Origin: Synchiropus splendidus
Lineage: Eukaryota > Chordata > Actinopteri > Syngnathiformes > Callionymidae
NCBI RefSeq assembly: GCF_027744825.2
Contig: NC_071340.1
Coordinates: 7,827,501-7,891,500, forward strand
DNA: 64,000 nt
Reading direction: 5' to 3'
Shown here: positions 62,778 to 64,000 of the stretch, one piece after another
How positions within the stretch are numbered: the first letter of the stretch is position 1
Layout of the letters: the number at the start of each line of letters is the position of its first letter
Notes under the pieces: model-generated
Told to the model about the DNA's origin: nothing
Database searches by the model: none
What the model saw: only the letters and a program-made list of their open reading frames with translations
Position numbers and translations under genes: made by a program

Positions 62778-64000
62778 CATCTAGCTTGAACATATTACCA
62801 AAACCCCTCCTATTCAATTATATACTCCAGCAGCAATGTATGGGTTGAGACACGGACTACAATGTCATTGTCAGCAGAAGGTCTTATTGACCACGTTTTT
62901 ATGAAGAGGACAGTTGAACTGAGATAAGAGCACCACTACGGCTGATTTAAACCAGTAATAGTTTGAGTTTCAATGGTCAATAGTTCCACTGTCAACGTGT
63001 CAAACATGTGTGTGAGTGAGATCAGGTGTATAACCTCGAGATCTCAGGAGAGAGTGAGGTGGATATATTTCCCGTTGAGGTGAAAAGTAGTGTGAATTTC
63101 ACGCCCCAAAGGAACATCAAGGGGTTGTGGTACTTTATGTGAAAGCTAAGGTCACAGACATCAAACCAAGGCAGGCTCACTCTTCGCTGTGTCAGTTCAC
63201 AGACAGAAATGTGAGGTGTCCAACTGAATCACATCACCAGTGACTCCCTCAAAACATTCCAAGACATTGTTTATGAATAGCATCTTCCAGTGAAACCTAA
63301 ACCGTAACAGTCATTTACTCCTCATAGAATCAGGAACATGTGATCTGATTTATATAGGTCAGTCATTGTACAAAAGACTGGGAAAAACACAGCGTACGAT
63401 CACCAAGATGAATCAGACTCCATACAATTGGTGACACTTCAGTGAGTGAGACAGACCTCTGCTTGGTGACAGGGAGGGGCTCGAGGCACGAGGCTGCCTG
63501 CTGAACATGTCTTTAAGGAAAACCTGTGAGTGTCCAAGTTGTCCACAGTCTATGATTTCAAACACTGGAGTGCAGGTCCGACTGAGGGTCAAGGCTTTGT
63601 GTGTGAGCTGAGCACTTTTATGGATTTGATACAATGCAGTTTTTTGATACAAAAAACTGAGACTGAGCTTGGATAGAGTGTTAACAAGTCATTTACATCA
63701 ATCCACATCACATTTGCTGTGTGGCGCGTGTAGCTAAGCATTTCAATTTAGAAAATGTGATGCCGTGCTCTGCCTGTTGGGCAATGTTTGCAGTAAAGCA
63801 GGCAGCATCACCCTCACACTCATTCACTTGCTTTTTCACAGGTACAGGTCTGTGTTCTGAAGCCTCTTCTCCTCTGTTCATCCTTGTTAAAGCAGTAGTG
63901 GAAGGAACCACTGAATGAGTCCATGTGACCAGACATAGTGAGAGTGGAAGGTTGCCTGACGGATCCTGAGGGACCAGAAAAAACAATCATTCAGTGGCAT
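62778..64000. other. Intergenic, right edge, no gene recognised
   Basis: Frames of 65-92 codons near 63708-63986 overlap on both strands and show no known domain. A gene beginning beyond the edge cannot be excluded. Confidence 0.35.

Noticed and set aside
1..64000. CRISPR arrays, bacterial operons or integrated bacterial elements
   Set aside because: No regular spacer arrays and no bacterial-type gene packing. Introns, LINE and hAT elements show vertebrate nuclear DNA.
44026..64000. Exons of ADAMTS3, the neighbour of NPFFR2 in mammals
   Set aside because: No metalloprotease zinc motif, thrombospondin repeat or other splice-bounded ADAMTS-like segment was recognised in this part of the window.

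Overview
The window looks like nuclear DNA from a teleost fish. It is AT-rich and gene-poor, with long vertebrate-type introns, long (TA)n, (CA)n and (AAT)n microsatellites, CR1/L2/Rex-type LINE debris and many hAT-type DNA transposons. One protein-coding gene can be supported: a neuropeptide FF receptor 2 (npffr2) on the + strand. Its three coding exons (27251-27575, 38320-38419, 43173-44025) join in frame with GT-AG introns into a 425-residue class A GPCR with the expected seven helices and signature motifs. I cannot tell which teleost paralogue (npffr2a or npffr2b) it is.

Layout. 1-13250: intergenic DNA with a (TA)n(CA)n microsatellite, a probable solo LTR (about 4770-5490), a 5'-truncated minus-strand LINE (about 6138-7130) next to a GACTT-based minisatellite, and a hAT MITE with perfect 8-bp target duplications. 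13257-13960: a CpG-rich promoter and first-exon candidate, with CCAAT, a palindromic CRE, a TATA-like box, an initiator and a consensus splice donor at 13617. This is most simply the npffr2 promoter and 5' non-coding exon. 13617-27243: inferred intron 1, carrying two hAT elements with target duplications and a LINE tail. 27244-44025: the coding part of npffr2. Its 10.7-kb intron holds a 126-bp inverted repeat pair, two further hAT elements and a 63-bp (TA)n tract. 44026-about 44730: 3' UTR with AATAAA. 44730-64000: intergenic DNA with a degraded DNA transposon, an (AAT)20 tract, other microsatellites and a probable retroelement remnant, but no gene I can recognise.

The gene product would be a plasma-membrane receptor for RFamide peptides (NPFF/NPAF type) in neuroendocrine tissue. 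The CRE-TATA promoter would suit cAMP-responsive expression, but the link between that promoter and the coding exons is inference. I found no RNA gene, CRISPR array or new multi-gene system. The most interesting items are the promoter architecture, the intronic inverted repeats, the dated-looking hAT insertions and a three-arm alternating palindrome near 62750.
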